From UBA4459 sp963776205 (lineage in GTDB: Bacteria > Bacteroidota > Bacteroidia > Bacteroidales > F082): a DNA stretch of 64,000 bases. A program made the translations under genes and the position numbers. Below the pieces are notes generated by a model, which had not been told where the DNA came from, searched no databases, and saw only the letters and a program-made list of their open reading frames with translations. The stretch covers positions 685,703 through 749,702 of the forward strand of contig CAVZLR010000002.1 in the NCBI GenBank assembly GCA_963776205.1, in the 5' to 3' direction. The first letter of the stretch is position 1. Each line of letters starts with the position of its first letter. Below are positions 25,893-36,458 of the stretch, one piece after another.

Positions 25893-25912
25893 GGAACTTC
25901 GTTCCAGGCTTT
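25886..25912 (-). terminator. Terminator downstream of the tRNA gene
   Basis: AAAGCC-C-GGAAC-TTC-GTTCC-A-GGCTTT forms a strong stem with one mismatch; read on the minus strand it starts 8 bp after the tRNA 3' end and is followed by TCTT. Confidence 0.75.
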
Positions 25913-25920
25913 GATCTTTG

Positions 25921-25992
<72 letters not shown>

Positions 25993-26059
25993 GTATGGTA
26001 AATTGGAGTGCAAAGATAAATTTTGTTTCTTTGCCGTGCAAACTTTTCTGAAAATTAAT

Positions 26060-26941
26060 ATGACACACAAGGCCGGATTCGTAAATATTATAGGCTATCC
26101 CAATGTGGGGAAATCCACACTGATGAACGCTTTGGTTGGTGAAAAGCTATCCATCATCACGTCAAAGGCTCAAACAACGCGCCATCGCATCATGGGCATT
26201 GTGAATGGTGATAATTTTCAAATCGTATATTCTGATACCCCGGGCATCGTTAAAGATCCTTCGTATAAAATGCATGAATATATGAATCAGTATATTGAAT
26301 CTGCTCTTGTTGATGCTGATGTTATATTGCTGATGCATGAAACCGGACAACTTTTCGAAGAAGTAGATATTCTTGAAAGATTAATTAAAGCTGACATTCC
26401 TGTGATTGTCATTATTAATAAAATTGATCTATCGAACCAGGAAAGTGTGGTAAAGGAAATGGAATATTGGTCTGCAAAGTTACCTGGAGCAGAGGTAATT
26501 CCCATTTCTGCCATCAAGAATTTTAATATCGCCAAAGTATTTGATGAAATACTTGCATTAATACCTGAAAGCCCGCCATTTTTCCCGAAAGATGAATTGT
26601 CCGACCGCTCTGTTCGTTTTTTTGTTTCGGAGATCATTCGTGAGAAGGTATTTACGAACTATAAAAAAGAAGTCCCCTATGCAGTTGAAGTGGCAGTTGA
26701 TGAATACAAAGAAGAGCCTAAACTGGTAAGGATATCAGCCACTATTTTTGTGGATCGCGAATCACAGAAAGCTATCATTCTGGGGCACCAGGGAAAATCC
26801 ATTAAAAAAGTAGGAACTGAAGCCAGAAAAGACATCGAAGAATTCATTCAAAATAAAGTTTTTCTTGAGATTACTGTAAAAGTGAATAAAGATTGGAGAG
26901 AAAAGGAAAACATGCTGAAAAGATTCGGTTACGATCATTAA
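26060..26941 (+). CDS. era: Ribosome-assembly GTPase Era
   Basis: GTPase that binds 16S rRNA through a KH domain during 30S maturation. The start is ATG 26060 (MTHKAGFVNIIGYPNVGKST); the longer upstream frame would run through the tRNA gene and is rejected. G1 GYPNVGKST (residues about 12-20), G3 SDTPGIV, G4 NKID, and a C-terminal KH domain (ILGHQGKSIKKVGTEAR). 293 aa, the family size. Followed by der after 27 bp, probably one operon. Confidence 0.95.
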   Translation: MTHKAGFVNIIGYPNVGKSTLMNALVGEKLSIITSKAQTTRHRIMGIVNGDNFQIVYSDTPGIVKDPSYKMHEYMNQYIESALVDADVILLMHETGQLFEEVDILERLIKADIPVIVIINKIDLSNQESVVKEMEYWSAKLPGAEVIPISAIKNFNIAKVFDEILALIPESPPFFPKDELSDRSVRFFVSEIIREKVFTNYKKEVPYAVEVAVDEYKEEPKLVRISATIFVDRESQKAIILGHQGKSIKKVGTEARKDIEEFIQNKVFLEITVKVNKDWREKENMLKRFGYDH

Positions 26942-26968
26942 TTTTACAGTTTAAATCTAAATGTTATT

Positions 26969-28276
26969 ATGAATAACACAGTTGCCATTGTCGGCAGACC
27001 AAATGTTGGAAAATCAACACTTTTTAACAGGTTAACAGAAAGTAAAGAAGCTATAGTAGAAGCGATAAGCGGAGTAACCCGCGACCGGATCTACGGAAAA
27101 AGCGACTGGAATGGTGTTGAATTTTCAGTAATTGATACAGGCGGCTATGTGCATGGCTCGGATGACACTTTTGAAGAAGAAATCAGGAAGCAGGTGTTAT
27201 TTGCCATCGATGAGTCCGATGCCATTATTTTCGTGGTCGACATAAGGGAAGGTATTAACCCACTGGATGAAGATGTTGCTCAATTATTGAGAAAGACAAA
27301 AAAGCAGGTCTTTTTAACCGCCAACAAAGCAGACACACCGAACATCAGTAGCCAGGCAGGTGATTTTTATGCCCTGGGACTTGGCGAAGTGTATCCCATC
27401 TCATCTGTCAATGGTAGTGGCACAGGGGAGTTACTTGACGAATTAGTTAAAATCTTTAATGCCGTTAAAAAAGATGACGAACCTGACATTCCACGCATAG
27501 CAGTAGTGGGGAGGCCCAATGTAGGGAAATCATCATTCATTAATACCTTGCTGGGTAATACGAGGAATATTGTTACCCCCATCGCAGGTACTACTCGCGA
27601 TTCAGTACATACGCGGTATAACGCTTTCGGACACGATTTTATGTTGGTTGATACGGCTGGCCTTAGAAAAAAAGGCAAAGTGTATGAGAATATTGAATTC
27701 TATTCAACCCTAAGAACCATACGTGCTATTGAAGATTCAGATATCTGCATCGTAATGATCGATGCACAAAGCGGGATCGAAAAACAGGATATCAGTATTT
27801 TTCACCTGGCCGAAAAAAACAGGAAAGGCATTGTTGTTGTAGTCAATAAGTGGGATTTGGTGGACAAAGAAACAAACACCCATCTTGAATTTACAAAAAA
27901 AATCAAAGAAAAAATTGCACCGTTTAATGATGTACCCATCGTTTTTACATCTGTTCATGAGAAACAAAGGATTTTCAAAACGCTGGAACTCGCTACCGAA
28001 GTTTTTGAAAGAAGAACTCAAAAGATATCTACTTCAAAATTAAATGATGCCTTACTTCCCATCATTGAAAATACACCTCCACCCATGGCTTCCAGGGGCA
28101 GGTATATCAAGATTAAATACATTATGCAATTGAAGACGCCAACACCCCAATTTTTATTCTTCTGTAATTTGCCCGATGATGTGAAAGAATCGTACAGGCG
28201 GTTTCTTGAAAATAAGATCAGGGAGATTTATGACTTTAAAGGCGTTCCGATCCAGTTATTTTTCCGTCAAAAATAA
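26969..28276 (+). CDS. der: Ribosome-assembly GTPase Der (EngA)
   Basis: Two GTPase domains in tandem plus a KH-like C-terminus; acts in 50S maturation. Domain 1: GRPNVGKSTLFN (about residues 8-19), DTGGY, NKAD. Domain 2: GRPNVGKSSFIN (about 180-191), DTAGLRKKGK, NKWDLV. The C-terminal domain ends with PIQLFFRQK. 435 aa, normal. Between era and the S4-domain gene. Confidence 0.95.
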   Translation: MNNTVAIVGRPNVGKSTLFNRLTESKEAIVEAISGVTRDRIYGKSDWNGVEFSVIDTGGYVHGSDDTFEEEIRKQVLFAIDESDAIIFVVDIREGINPLDEDVAQLLRKTKKQVFLTANKADTPNISSQAGDFYALGLGEVYPISSVNGSGTGELLDELVKIFNAVKKDDEPDIPRIAVVGRPNVGKSSFINTLLGNTRNIVTPIAGTTRDSVHTRYNAFGHDFMLVDTAGLRKKGKVYENIEFYSTLRTIRAIEDSDICIVMIDAQSGIEKQDISIFHLAEKNRKGIVVVVNKWDLVDKETNTHLEFTKKIKEKIAPFNDVPIVFTSVHEKQRIFKTLELATEVFERRTQKISTSKLNDALLPIIENTPPPMASRGRYIKIKYIMQLKTPTPQFLFFCNLPDDVKESYRRFLENKIREIYDFKGVPIQLFFRQK

Positions 28277-28281
28277 ATAAG

Positions 28282-28659
28282 TTGGAAACCATCAGAATAG
28301 ATAAATGGCTTTGGGCAGTCAGGTTCTTTAAAACCCGGACACAAGCTTCGGATGCTTGCCGGGGAGGGAAGGTTAAAATTGATGGACAGAACGTTAAGCC
28401 CTCAAGAGAAATCAGAATTGGTGAAGAAATTGAGGTGCAGTTGGGCATTATCAGGAAAAAAGTCAGCGTAAAAGCCATTCTGAAAAACCGGGTGGGTGCC
28501 AAACTGGTGGATGATTATATAAAAGACCTCACCCCTGCTGAAGAGTATGAAAAACTGGACATGCTAAAACAGCTTAATTATGAAAAACGTGATCGCGGCA
28601 CCGGCCGGCCAACCAAAAAAAACAGAAGAGAAATTACCAAGCTTAAAAACTCAAAATAA
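28282..28659 (+). CDS. S4-domain RNA-binding protein (HslR/RqcP-like)
   Basis: An S4 domain covers about residues 2-65 (IRIDKWLWAVRFFKTRTQA, GKVKIDGQNVKPSREI). The family binds rRNA or tRNA on stalled 50S subunits in ribosome rescue. The C-terminus is basic (RDRGTGRPTKKNRRE). It starts with TTG at 28282, 5 bp after der, since no in-frame ATG fits. Third gene of the era-der cluster, which fits ribosome work. 125 aa. Confidence 0.85.
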   Translation: METIRIDKWLWAVRFFKTRTQASDACRGGKVKIDGQNVKPSREIRIGEEIEVQLGIIRKKVSVKAILKNRVGAKLVDDYIKDLTPAEEYEKLDMLKQLNYEKRDRGTGRPTKKNRREITKLKNSK

Positions 28660-28669
28660 GTTCAAACCC

Positions 28670-29701
28670 ATGAAAAAAAAATCACCCTTTCCAAAATTCA
28701 GCCTGCTAATAATCGTTTTGGTCATTATTATTTCTTCGTGCTCGATAAAAACGCAAACATTCAGCCTGGCATTTTATAATGTAGAAAACCTATTTGACAC
28801 CATTAACGATCCCACAATTCACGATGAAACATATTTGCCCGGCAGCGAATTAGACTGGGACACTGAAAAATACCAGCACAAACTTGATAATATAGCCAAA
28901 GTTCTCAGGGCAATAGATACTGTTGAATTCCCTGCAACAATTGGATTAGCTGAAGTTGAAAATATTGGCGTATTAAATGAACTTGTAAAGCATCCAACTA
29001 TTTCCAAAGCAGGTTATAAAATATTACACCAGGAGGGTAAGGATGAACGTGGTATTGATGTGGCTTTGTTGTATATACCTGAAAAATATATGCCTTCTGA
29101 GACTCAATATATCAGCCTTAATTTCCCATTTGGCCCCGAAGTGGGTGTCCGTGATATTTTATACTCAAAAGGCGTTGTGAACGAAAAGGACACGGTACAT
29201 ATCTTTATAAATCATTGGAAATCGAGGTGGGGCGGCCAGGAAGAATCTGAACCATTTAGAAGGTATACCGCAAATCTTCTTAAAAGTTATACGGATTCCA
29301 TTTTTAAAATACAGCCCAATGCCAATATTATTATCGCCGGTGATTTGAATGATAATCCAGATGATCTGAGCATTTCTCAGGATCTCAATGCTATTGAGCC
29401 TGCATTGCCATATCACGATAAAAAATTATATAACCTTTCTATCAAACAATATAAAACTGGCGAAGGAACTTTATACTTTAAAAGTTGGGATATGTTTGAT
29501 CAGATAATTGTTTCGACATCCATTTTAAACGGTAAAAATGGTATGATGGCGACAAGCCCGGATCAGATCATCATTAAAGAAGATTGGATGTTGTTTTACC
29601 CAAAACATGGAGAGCCTAGACCAAACAGAACAGCAGCGCGCGATTATTATGGCGGCTACAGCGATCACTTACCGGTTTATATTAAAATTATTACTCAATA
29701 G
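28670..29701 (+). CDS. Endonuclease/exonuclease/phosphatase (EEP) family lipoprotein
   Basis: The start is set at ATG 28670 (MKKKSPFPKFSLLI), which gives a signal peptide with lipobox ISSCS (Cys24); the longer frame from 28580 overlaps the S4 gene. EEP-fold motifs: AFYNVENLFDT near the N-terminus, GLAEVENIGVL (catalytic Glu), NHWKSRWGG, IIAGDLNDNP, and a C-terminal YSDHLPVYI (catalytic Asp-His). This set marks the extracellular nuclease-like branch. Likely a surface- or periplasm-anchored nuclease or phosphoesterase. 343 aa. Confidence 0.85.
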   Translation: MKKKSPFPKFSLLIIVLVIIISSCSIKTQTFSLAFYNVENLFDTINDPTIHDETYLPGSELDWDTEKYQHKLDNIAKVLRAIDTVEFPATIGLAEVENIGVLNELVKHPTISKAGYKILHQEGKDERGIDVALLYIPEKYMPSETQYISLNFPFGPEVGVRDILYSKGVVNEKDTVHIFINHWKSRWGGQEESEPFRRYTANLLKSYTDSIFKIQPNANIIIAGDLNDNPDDLSISQDLNAIEPALPYHDKKLYNLSIKQYKTGEGTLYFKSWDMFDQIIVSTSILNGKNGMMATSPDQIIIKEDWMLFYPKHGEPRPNRTAARDYYGGYSDHLPVYIKIITQ

Positions 29702-30155
29702 GTTCTGCTTGAAAATATTGAATTTCTAATAATTCTCCATTTTCATCATAGAACCTCCATTCGCCGGATTTTTTTCCTTCTTCGAATGATCCAGTGTAAC
29801 GGACTTGACCATTCGAATGATAGGTAGTTGTGCTTCCTTCCATCTTACCATTTATAAATTCCCCTTCACTCCATAAAGTGCCATCCCTATAATAAGATTT
29901 CCAAATGCCGTTGCGCTTATTAGCTTTAAGTGCTCCTTCTTTCAGCAGATTCCCATCCTCATAATATTCCATTTCATACACATAAACCTTAACACCGTCC
30001 CTATCTTCAAATCTTCTTATTATCTGAGGTGTTTCATTTATATATTTTGAAATGATATCTTCATTCTTTCCCTCGGTCCCTTTTTTATTTTCGTCAGATG
30101 AATTACACGAAATTATAACTATGAGACTAAATGCAAATACAATATACTTTTTCAT
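29691..30155 (-). CDS. MORN-repeat (YwqK-type) lipoprotein
   Basis: Lipoprotein leader (VIISCNSS, Cys17) followed by a charged linker and MORN-like repeats (YYEDGNLLKEGALKANKRNG, YYRDGTLWSEGEFINGK, YHSNGQVRYTGSFEEGKKSG, FYDENGELLEI). Such proteins are often labelled 'toxin-antitoxin YwqK family antitoxin', but in Bacteroidota they are common secreted lipoproteins without a toxin partner, and none is seen here. It overlaps the end of the EEP gene by 11 bp on the other strand. 154 aa. Confidence 0.8.
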   Translation of the reverse strand: MKKYIVFAFSLIVIISCNSSDENKKGTEGKNEDIISKYINETPQIIRRFEDRDGVKVYVYEMEYYEDGNLLKEGALKANKRNGIWKSYYRDGTLWSEGEFINGKMEGSTTTYHSNGQVRYTGSFEEGKKSGEWRFYDENGELLEIQYFQAEPIE

Positions 30156-30168
30156 TTAAGCTATTTTT

Positions 30169-31524
30169 TTACCTGTTAAAAACCAATCTTTTTCCTCTTA
30201 TTTCTTTATTTATTTTTCCATTTTCATATACCAGATGTCCGTTTACGAGTGTTTTATGAACTTTTGACCTGAATGTCAAACCTTCCATAGGCGACCAGCC
30301 ACATTTATAAAACAAACCTTCTTTTTCAACTTTCCATGGATCGTTTATATCAACTAAAACCAAATCGGCAAAATACCCTTCCCTGATAAACCCCCTGTTT
30401 TCAACACGAAACATAATGGCCGGATGATGACACATTTTCTCAACCACTTTCTCAAGGCCAATTTTTCCCTGGTGATATAATTCAAGCATAGCCACCAATG
30501 AATGCTGCACCATAGGGCCACCTGAAGGAGACTGAAAGTAAGGTTTTCTTTTTTCTTCCAATGTATGTGGCGCATGGTCAGTGGCTACAACATCAATTTT
30601 TCCGTTTAAAAGGCTACTTAAAAGGGCTTCTCTGTCTGAAACTTTTTTTATAGCCGGATTCCATTTGATAAAATTTCCTTTTCCTTGATAATCTTCATCA
30701 GAAAACCAAAGGTGATGGATGCAAACCTCCGCAGTAATACGTTTTTTATCAAGAGGCAGGCTATTGTCAAATAAGTCCATTTCGGCTTCCGTTGACAGAT
30801 GCAGAATATGTAAACGTGTATTGTGCTTTTTTGCCAACGCTGCAGCTTTGGATGAAGAAATGAAACATGCTTCCGAAGACCTTATTAGTGGATGAATTTC
30901 TGGTGGGGCATCTTCACCGTATTCCGAAAAATACCTGGTGTTATTTTGCCTCACAGTAGTTTCATCTTCGCAGTGCACCGCAATCAGTGTTGGTGCTTTG
31001 CTGAAAATCTCTTCCAGCGCATGGTCATCATCCACCAGCATATTGCCTGTTGACGAGCCCATAAACACTTTTATTCCACAAACATTTCGCGGATCCGTTT
31101 TTACTACTTCATCAATATTATCATTGGATGCCCCCATATAAAACGAGTAGTTGGCCAATGATTTTTTAGAAGCTGCCTGGTATTTTTCTTCAAGTAATTC
31201 CTGTGTCAGTGCATTGGGGATCGTATTTGGCATTTCCATAAAACTCGTAATGCCCCCTGCCACCGCTGCAGTGCTCTCTGTATGAATATCTCCCTTATGT
31301 GTTAATCCGGGATCGCGAAAATGCACCTGATCGTCAATTACACCGGGCAACAAGTAAAGGCCTTCTGCATCAATGATCTCAATGTCTTTATCTTCCAACT
31401 TTATCGTTGAATTACTAACTTTCTTTATGATTTCACCCTCAATAAAAACATCACCCTTAAAAACCTTGCCTTCGTTAATAATGAAAGCATTTTTAATGAG
31501 TTTTCTTGATGCTGTTACTGGCAT
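30169..31524 (-). CDS. pyrC: Dihydroorotase
   Basis: Closes carbamoyl aspartate to dihydroorotate in pyrimidine synthesis. Metal-site blocks of class I dihydroorotase are visible: DDQVHFRDPGLTHKGD (about residue 65), the carboxylated lysine in GIKVFMGSSTGNM (about residue 150), AVHCEDE, LHILHLST and ATDHAPHT (about residue 305). 451 aa, normal. Two bases separate it from the GT2 gene upstream, so they are co-transcribed. Confidence 0.9.
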   Translation of the reverse strand: MPVTASRKLIKNAFIINEGKVFKGDVFIEGEIIKKVSNSTIKLEDKDIEIIDAEGLYLLPGVIDDQVHFRDPGLTHKGDIHTESTAAVAGGITSFMEMPNTIPNALTQELLEEKYQAASKKSLANYSFYMGASNDNIDEVVKTDPRNVCGIKVFMGSSTGNMLVDDDHALEEIFSKAPTLIAVHCEDETTVRQNNTRYFSEYGEDAPPEIHPLIRSSEACFISSSKAAALAKKHNTRLHILHLSTEAEMDLFDNSLPLDKKRITAEVCIHHLWFSDEDYQGKGNFIKWNPAIKKVSDREALLSSLLNGKIDVVATDHAPHTLEEKRKPYFQSPSGGPMVQHSLVAMLELYHQGKIGLEKVVEKMCHHPAIMFRVENRGFIREGYFADLVLVDINDPWKVEKEGLFYKCGWSPMEGLTFRSKVHKTLVNGHLVYENGKINKEIRGKRLVFNR

Positions 31525-31526
31525 GA

Positions 31527-32270
31527 TCAGATTGATTTCACAGGTTTTATTCTTCCCATCATTCCTCTAAGGCGTAATTGAATGACCCCAAAAATAGCTT
31601 CCCTGAAAATACTCTTATTCATTTTTGAAGTGCCTTCGGTTCGATCCGTAAAGATGATAGGGACTTCAACTACCTTGAAGCCCAATTTAACCGCCGTATA
31701 TTTCATTTCAATCTGAAAAGCATAACCCACAAATTTGATCCTATCCAGATCAATCGTCTCCAGTACTTTTCTAGACCAGCAAACAAAACCTGCTGTTGTA
31801 TCCATTATATTAAGTCCGGTTACTATCCTTACATATTTTGATGCATAATATGACATTAACACCCTTCCCATCGGCCAGTTCACAACATTCACACCTTTGA
31901 TGTATCTTGATCCAATAGCAACATCGGAATCAGTCCCCTTAAGTGCATTGTATAAACGCACCAAATCCTTAGGATTATGCGAAAAATCAGCATCCATTTC
32001 CGTTACATATTCGTAGTTCCGTTCTAATGCCCATTTAAAGCCTGCTATATAAGCCGTACCTAATCCCAGCTTGCCTTTTCTTTCGAGAATAAACAAACGA
32101 TCGTTAAACTCCGGTATCAGGGATTTTACAATATCAGCCGTTCCATCCGGGCTATTATCTTCAACGATCAGTACATGGAATGTTTTTTCAAGATCAAACA
32201 CAAACCTGATGATCTTTTCAATGTTCTCTTTTTCGTTGTATGTGGGTATTATTACTAAGCTATCACTCAC
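31527..32270 (-). CDS. Polyprenol-phosphate mannosyltransferase-like GT2 glycosyltransferase
   Basis: GT-A fold family 2: IPTYNEKENIEKII at the N-terminus, LIVEDNSPDGTADIV, metal-binding MDADFSHNP (about residue 90), GSRYIKGV, and RTEGTSKMNKSIFREA near the end. This is the dolichyl-phosphate mannose synthase-type profile without a membrane extension, so it transfers a sugar to a lipid carrier at the inner membrane. 247 aa. First of a two-gene unit with dihydroorotase. Confidence 0.88.
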   Translation of the reverse strand: MSDSLVIIPTYNEKENIEKIIRFVFDLEKTFHVLIVEDNSPDGTADIVKSLIPEFNDRLFILERKGKLGLGTAYIAGFKWALERNYEYVTEMDADFSHNPKDLVRLYNALKGTDSDVAIGSRYIKGVNVVNWPMGRVLMSYYASKYVRIVTGLNIMDTTAGFVCWSRKVLETIDLDRIKFVGYAFQIEMKYTAVKLGFKVVEVPIIFTDRTEGTSKMNKSIFREAIFGVIQLRLRGMMGRIKPVKSI

Positions 32271-32334
32271 AGGTTCAGATTTTATCGCACAAAAATAAAA
32301 ATAACGGTATTATGAATATCTCGAAGAAATTCAA

Positions 32335-34507
32335 CTACCTGACTATCAACTTAAAATTAAGATTCCCCTTTTCACTAATAACATTCAGCAAATACATGCC
32401 TTTGGATAAACCACTGAAATTGTAGCTAAATTTATTAGCTCCTGTCCTGGCAATATTCGTATCTCTGATGATTTGTTTACCCGTAATATCAGTATACTAT
32501 TATCTCTATACCGAAATCTTTTTCCGCATCAAATGAGATATGTAACTGTTCTGAAGCAGGATTAGGATACACTTTCATTTGACCATTGGTTAGCAACTCT
32601 TCAATACCTACGTATGAAAGTGGAAAGGTTTGCATTTCCATGACATTGCCAAAATTGTCTTCAATATTTTGTATGGTGAGTTCATAATCTCCCATTAACG
32701 GGCTTACTGTAAGATTTACCTGCGATTTATTAAATGCATGTTGAACTGCAGCTTCCACTGTTGCATTATTATCGATCATGTAATTAGCTACATTTTCGGC
32801 ACTGCTTTCTTCTACATCTTCATTAAAAGTAACTTTTATATTCGTATTGATCACAGGTATTACTTCCATCACAACCGGACCGTCAGTATCGCCGCCCGAC
32901 ATCACATCACTTTCAAAACGGAGTTCTATTTTCCATTCGTCAAAATCATAATTCATAGGTCCGGTTACAGTATAATATTCACCTTGGCTAGGATCATATT
33001 CAAATACTGCCGTATTATGAACCCTAAGGTCGCCCGTTCCATCATTTACAGTCCACATAAAAAAATTGGCCTGGTAATTATCATCAGTACATAAGGCATT
33101 ATTTACTTTTACCAATACGCTTTCGTGTCCTTCGGTTACATTTCCCGATTGAATAACTATAGGTTCAGGCAAGGTGTTATTTGAGGAAATAAAATAGTAA
33201 TCCTCAATCTCAGACATTTCAGTTTTTCCGTAATATTCAGTTATTAAACCTTTAATTACAATGCTATCTCCTATAGATGGGTTCCGACCTGATTCATAGA
33301 TAAACAATCCATTCCATTCACCATAGCCATCCTGGATGAAGTAACTGGAGCCAAAATTACCCGTTACGATTCCTGTTGTACTAACTACCTGGTCAACATA
33401 AGGAGAATCATCCTGCTGTCCCTGGATATCATAAATACTTACAATAGTTCCTGCAAAGGTCTTTGGCACGTAAAAATTGTAGGTAACAGTAGCATTCTCG
33501 TTTTCAGTATCAGTAGCTACTATTTTGTAATATACTGTTGCATCCTCAGCCTGACCAGGGATTTGCACGCTAAATTCATCACCATCAGCCGTCATAACTA
33601 TTTCATTTGATAAGTTATCAAAGCTTAAGCCCCAGAACAAACTGGCTGACACTTCAAAGTTTGTTAAACTCGTAATAGTTGACATAATACTGACAGGCTC
33701 TCCAGCAACTGCGACCATTGGCAATATTTGGACATCATCAATACTAATTGGATTTGGTGATGCCTCGCCCCAGATTAAATCTGCAAATTCCGGATCATCG
33801 ATAAATGGGTTCCTGTTTTTTTGAAACTGAAAAATTACATCATTTCGGTTTCTTTCAAATGCGTCAGGTGGATCCTGAAGATTCCATTCCAATAAAGTGG
33901 ATAATTTTCCATGCTGCGGAAGTGGATATGAATGGTTATGGTCTACCACTTCTAAATCCATTTCTCCATCATTTCCTTCATAACGGGTTGCCATATAAAA
34001 TATGATCCGTGCAATATCACCTTTTACTTCATCCCTGGCTTCCCATGTTGTATCAGTATAATAACAACCTGTGGCCACGTCATGCTGAATGCCACCATTA
34101 TCGAAATCAAGATTGCTTTTATCCTGATTCACTGAAGAAGCTGAAGGTTTCAGGTTGTGCACATCGCCATACATAGGAGGCATATCAGTGAAGTTTCCAT
34201 GCGATTTAGCCCATACATGTTCTCGATTCAATTGCAGTCCACCATTTCCATAATCACCATTGTCATGCGAAAAACCGGTGTAAACCTGAATAACATTAGC
34301 AGGGTTATCAGGATCTGCGTCTGAAAGTTTAAATATTTCTTTTGAAAAAAAGTACGAATAGGAAGTATGGCCTTTGATGATATTATTCAAGGCAGTCTTT
34401 AACTCTTCACCGCTTTTACCATCTGTACCATTGTAATATCCTGTTTGCTGGGCAACCATTGAGGATGCCATTAGAATTGTTAAAATAAGCGCACTAAAAT
34501 TCTTCAT
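32335..34507 (-). CDS. Secreted endonuclease I with OB-fold, Ig-like and T9SS domains (frameshift in the tail)
   Basis: Signal peptide (MKNFSALILTILMASSMVAQ). Endonuclease I domain (about residues 25-245) with the catalytic region LNREHVWAKSHG and GDVHNLKPS; then a fold with loop IQISDVQ-type start, an OB-like/DUF5689 domain (about 355-470, VSTTGIVTGNFGSSYFIQDG), a SbsA-type Ig domain (about 545-620, NIKVTFNEDVEESSAENVANY) and a T9SS tail (YPNPASEQLHISFD). The frame stops at 32489 after EIIVY, but DITGKQIIRDT...GLSKGMYLL continues in the next frame to TAG at 32335-32337, so one extra base near 32490 breaks the sorting domain. The active nuclease domain is intact. Confidence 0.85.
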
Positions 34508-34529
34508 AATATTCTTTACTAAAATTGAT

Positions 34530-36458
34530 TTATAAACTAATTCTTAATGACAGGTTAAATCGCCTGCCCATTCCCATAAATACACCTGCTGAATTAGCAT
34601 CAAAACCACTTGAGTGTGTTAAATATGGATCGTTATTTTGAGCGTCTGTAATAAATGTATCATTGAGCAAATTGATTATACTTCCGCGTACCTGGAATCC
34701 CACTTTTTTAATCCACCAGGAATATCCAGCATGTATATCGAAAACATAATAATTGGGAATTTTCCATGACTGTCTTGGGTTGCCATTTTCATCAAACGAG
34801 GCAGGATTATTTTCAGGATCGTAATCCAATGGATTAAATTCCGAATAGTGCTTCCCAAACCATGTGAAAGAACCCGATGCATATAAGCCCCTGATGATTT
34901 CCCACCTCAGGCTTTCCCTGTTCTGGAATTGTGCTGCATCACCCACGTATAACCCCCTGGCATCAAAAGGTCTTACACCTATTTGTTGCCCGTTGTCATT
35001 ATAAATGCGGGCTGTGTCAGCAGATGTCCAGATCCAATCGCCCAATGAAAGTAAGCTTTCAAATGTCAGGTTATCCAGTATTCTCCAGGCGAATTCGAAT
35101 TCGATTCCCGTATGTCGTGCATTCATATCATTGATATTTACGCTATAATACTCACCATCGATGTCAACTGACATAGCCCTATCAGCTGGCTTATTCAGCC
35201 AATTTGTATAATATGCATTCACATTTAATGTAATACGTGGTTTTACGAAACTATAACCAAGTTCAATCGCTCGAACCTGCTCATTTTTTATGTCGCGAAA
35301 CAGAGTATTATTCCTATCGTACACATTGTTAAATCGCTGTGCCTTTGAAATAAATCCCAAATTCATAAAAACATTCATGGTTTCATTTAAGTTATAATTT
35401 GCCCCTGCTTTAACTGTAAAACCAGGTATATACTTCCAGGGGGTTTCGCTCGCCGAAACATCTTCAGGGTGTGGTAAAAAGTAATCTATCCTTTTAAATC
35501 CTGATAAAGATCCTGTGAGATTCAAAAATGTAGTCAAGCTGCCACGTTTATATTCCACCTGCGCAAACAGTCCGCCCCACCTAACAAGAGCATCATTATA
35601 ATAACCTATTTTATCCCCAACATATTTTTTAGTGGTGTCGTTGTTTTCATTTTGGTTGCCATAATCCAGAAAATAATTACCGCCGAATAGGTCCTCAACC
35701 TCCCGATAATGTTCTCCTTTATACGTCCTTAAATCCAATCCTCCCGAAAATGAAATTGATTTACTCACTACATAATCAAATGTAGAAAGCAATCCAAGCC
35801 AGAAATGATTATTCATTGCGTTGCGCATAATGTTGGATGACAGGTTGGTTGAGTTGAAATAGGGAGGTATTAAATTCAGATTGGCATTATACTGTTTTTG
35901 CAAATTTTGCTGCCATGTGGTTGTATCATTTTCGGGTGTTGTAGAGAAAGATTGCCCACCCCCAGTTCCAAGCGACAAATACAAAATATTGGAAATGTAG
36001 AGTTTATCATTTACACTCCAGAAATCTCTTAAACTGAACATGGGCTTATAATAAAAATTATTTGCTGTACTGGTAGCTTCGGATCCAGGAAAAATGGTAT
36101 CGGTATCAGTAATATATCCCCTGCTCAAATATCCCCAATTGGGATTGTATCTTAAACCCCTGTTAACCGGAAGTCCGTTATTCTGGAGCGTATTGATAAA
36201 TTCCGATGTCATACCCGATTTTAATGCATACGCTGTGTCAAAAGTGGCAATATACTTTTTATAGCTCCGTTGTCCATGTTCCTGTGGGGCTCCCATAGCT
36301 GTTACACTCAACATATGATTTCCAATTTCTTTGTCAACTCTTAAAAAGTAAAACCATCCTTTTGTCCAGGTTTGATCCACCCACCCGTTTCCTCGCTTAT
36401 AAGAACCGGCAAAAGTTACTCCCCAACCGTTTGTCAGACGTCCGGTTGTCAATCCCAA
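34530..36458 (-). CDS. TonB-dependent receptor, barrel part (frameshifted gene)
   Basis: Main barrel part of a SusC/RagA-like receptor, joined to the N-terminal part at 36449-37213. It contains the repeated aromatic beta-strand pattern (GWGVTFAGSYKRGNGWV, IFSGGLDLRTYKGEHYREVEDL-like strands) and a final strand ending in FNLSLRISL, an outer-membrane insertion signal. It lies 22 bp upstream of the endonuclease gene, in the same direction. It should import a large, TonB-dependent ligand; the neighbours suggest DNA or nucleotide fragments. Confidence 0.8.
   Translation of the reverse strand: MGLTTGRLTNGWGVTFAGSYKRGNGWVDQTWTKGWFYFLRVDKEIGNHMLSVTAMGAPQEHGQRSYKKYIATFDTAYALKSGMTSEFINTLQNNGLPVNRGLRYNPNWGYLSRGYITDTDTIFPGSEATSTANNFYYKPMFSLRDFWSVNDKLYISNILYLSLGTGGGQSFSTTPENDTTTWQQNLQKQYNANLNLIPPYFNSTNLSSNIMRNAMNNHFWLGLLSTFDYVVSKSISFSGGLDLRTYKGEHYREVEDLFGGNYFLDYGNQNENNDTTKKYVGDKIGYYNDALVRWGGLFAQVEYKRGSLTTFLNLTGSLSGFKRIDYFLPHPEDVSASETPWKYIPGFTVKAGANYNLNETMNVFMNLGFISKAQRFNNVYDRNNTLFRDIKNEQVRAIELGYSFVKPRITLNVNAYYTNWLNKPADRAMSVDIDGEYYSVNINDMNARHTGIEFEFAWRILDNLTFESLLSLGDWIWTSADTARIYNDNGQQIGVRPFDARGLYVGDAAQFQNRESLRWEIIRGLYASGSFTWFGKHYSEFNPLDYDPENNPASFDENGNPRQSWKIPNYYVFDIHAGYSWWIKKVGFQVRGSIINLLNDTFITDAQNNDPYLTHSSGFDANSAGVFMGMGRRFNLSLRISL

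Noticed and set aside
29691..30155. Toxin-antitoxin module (YwqK-type name)
   Set aside because: It has a lipoprotein signal, MORN-like repeats and no partner toxin gene; the antitoxin label is only a family name.
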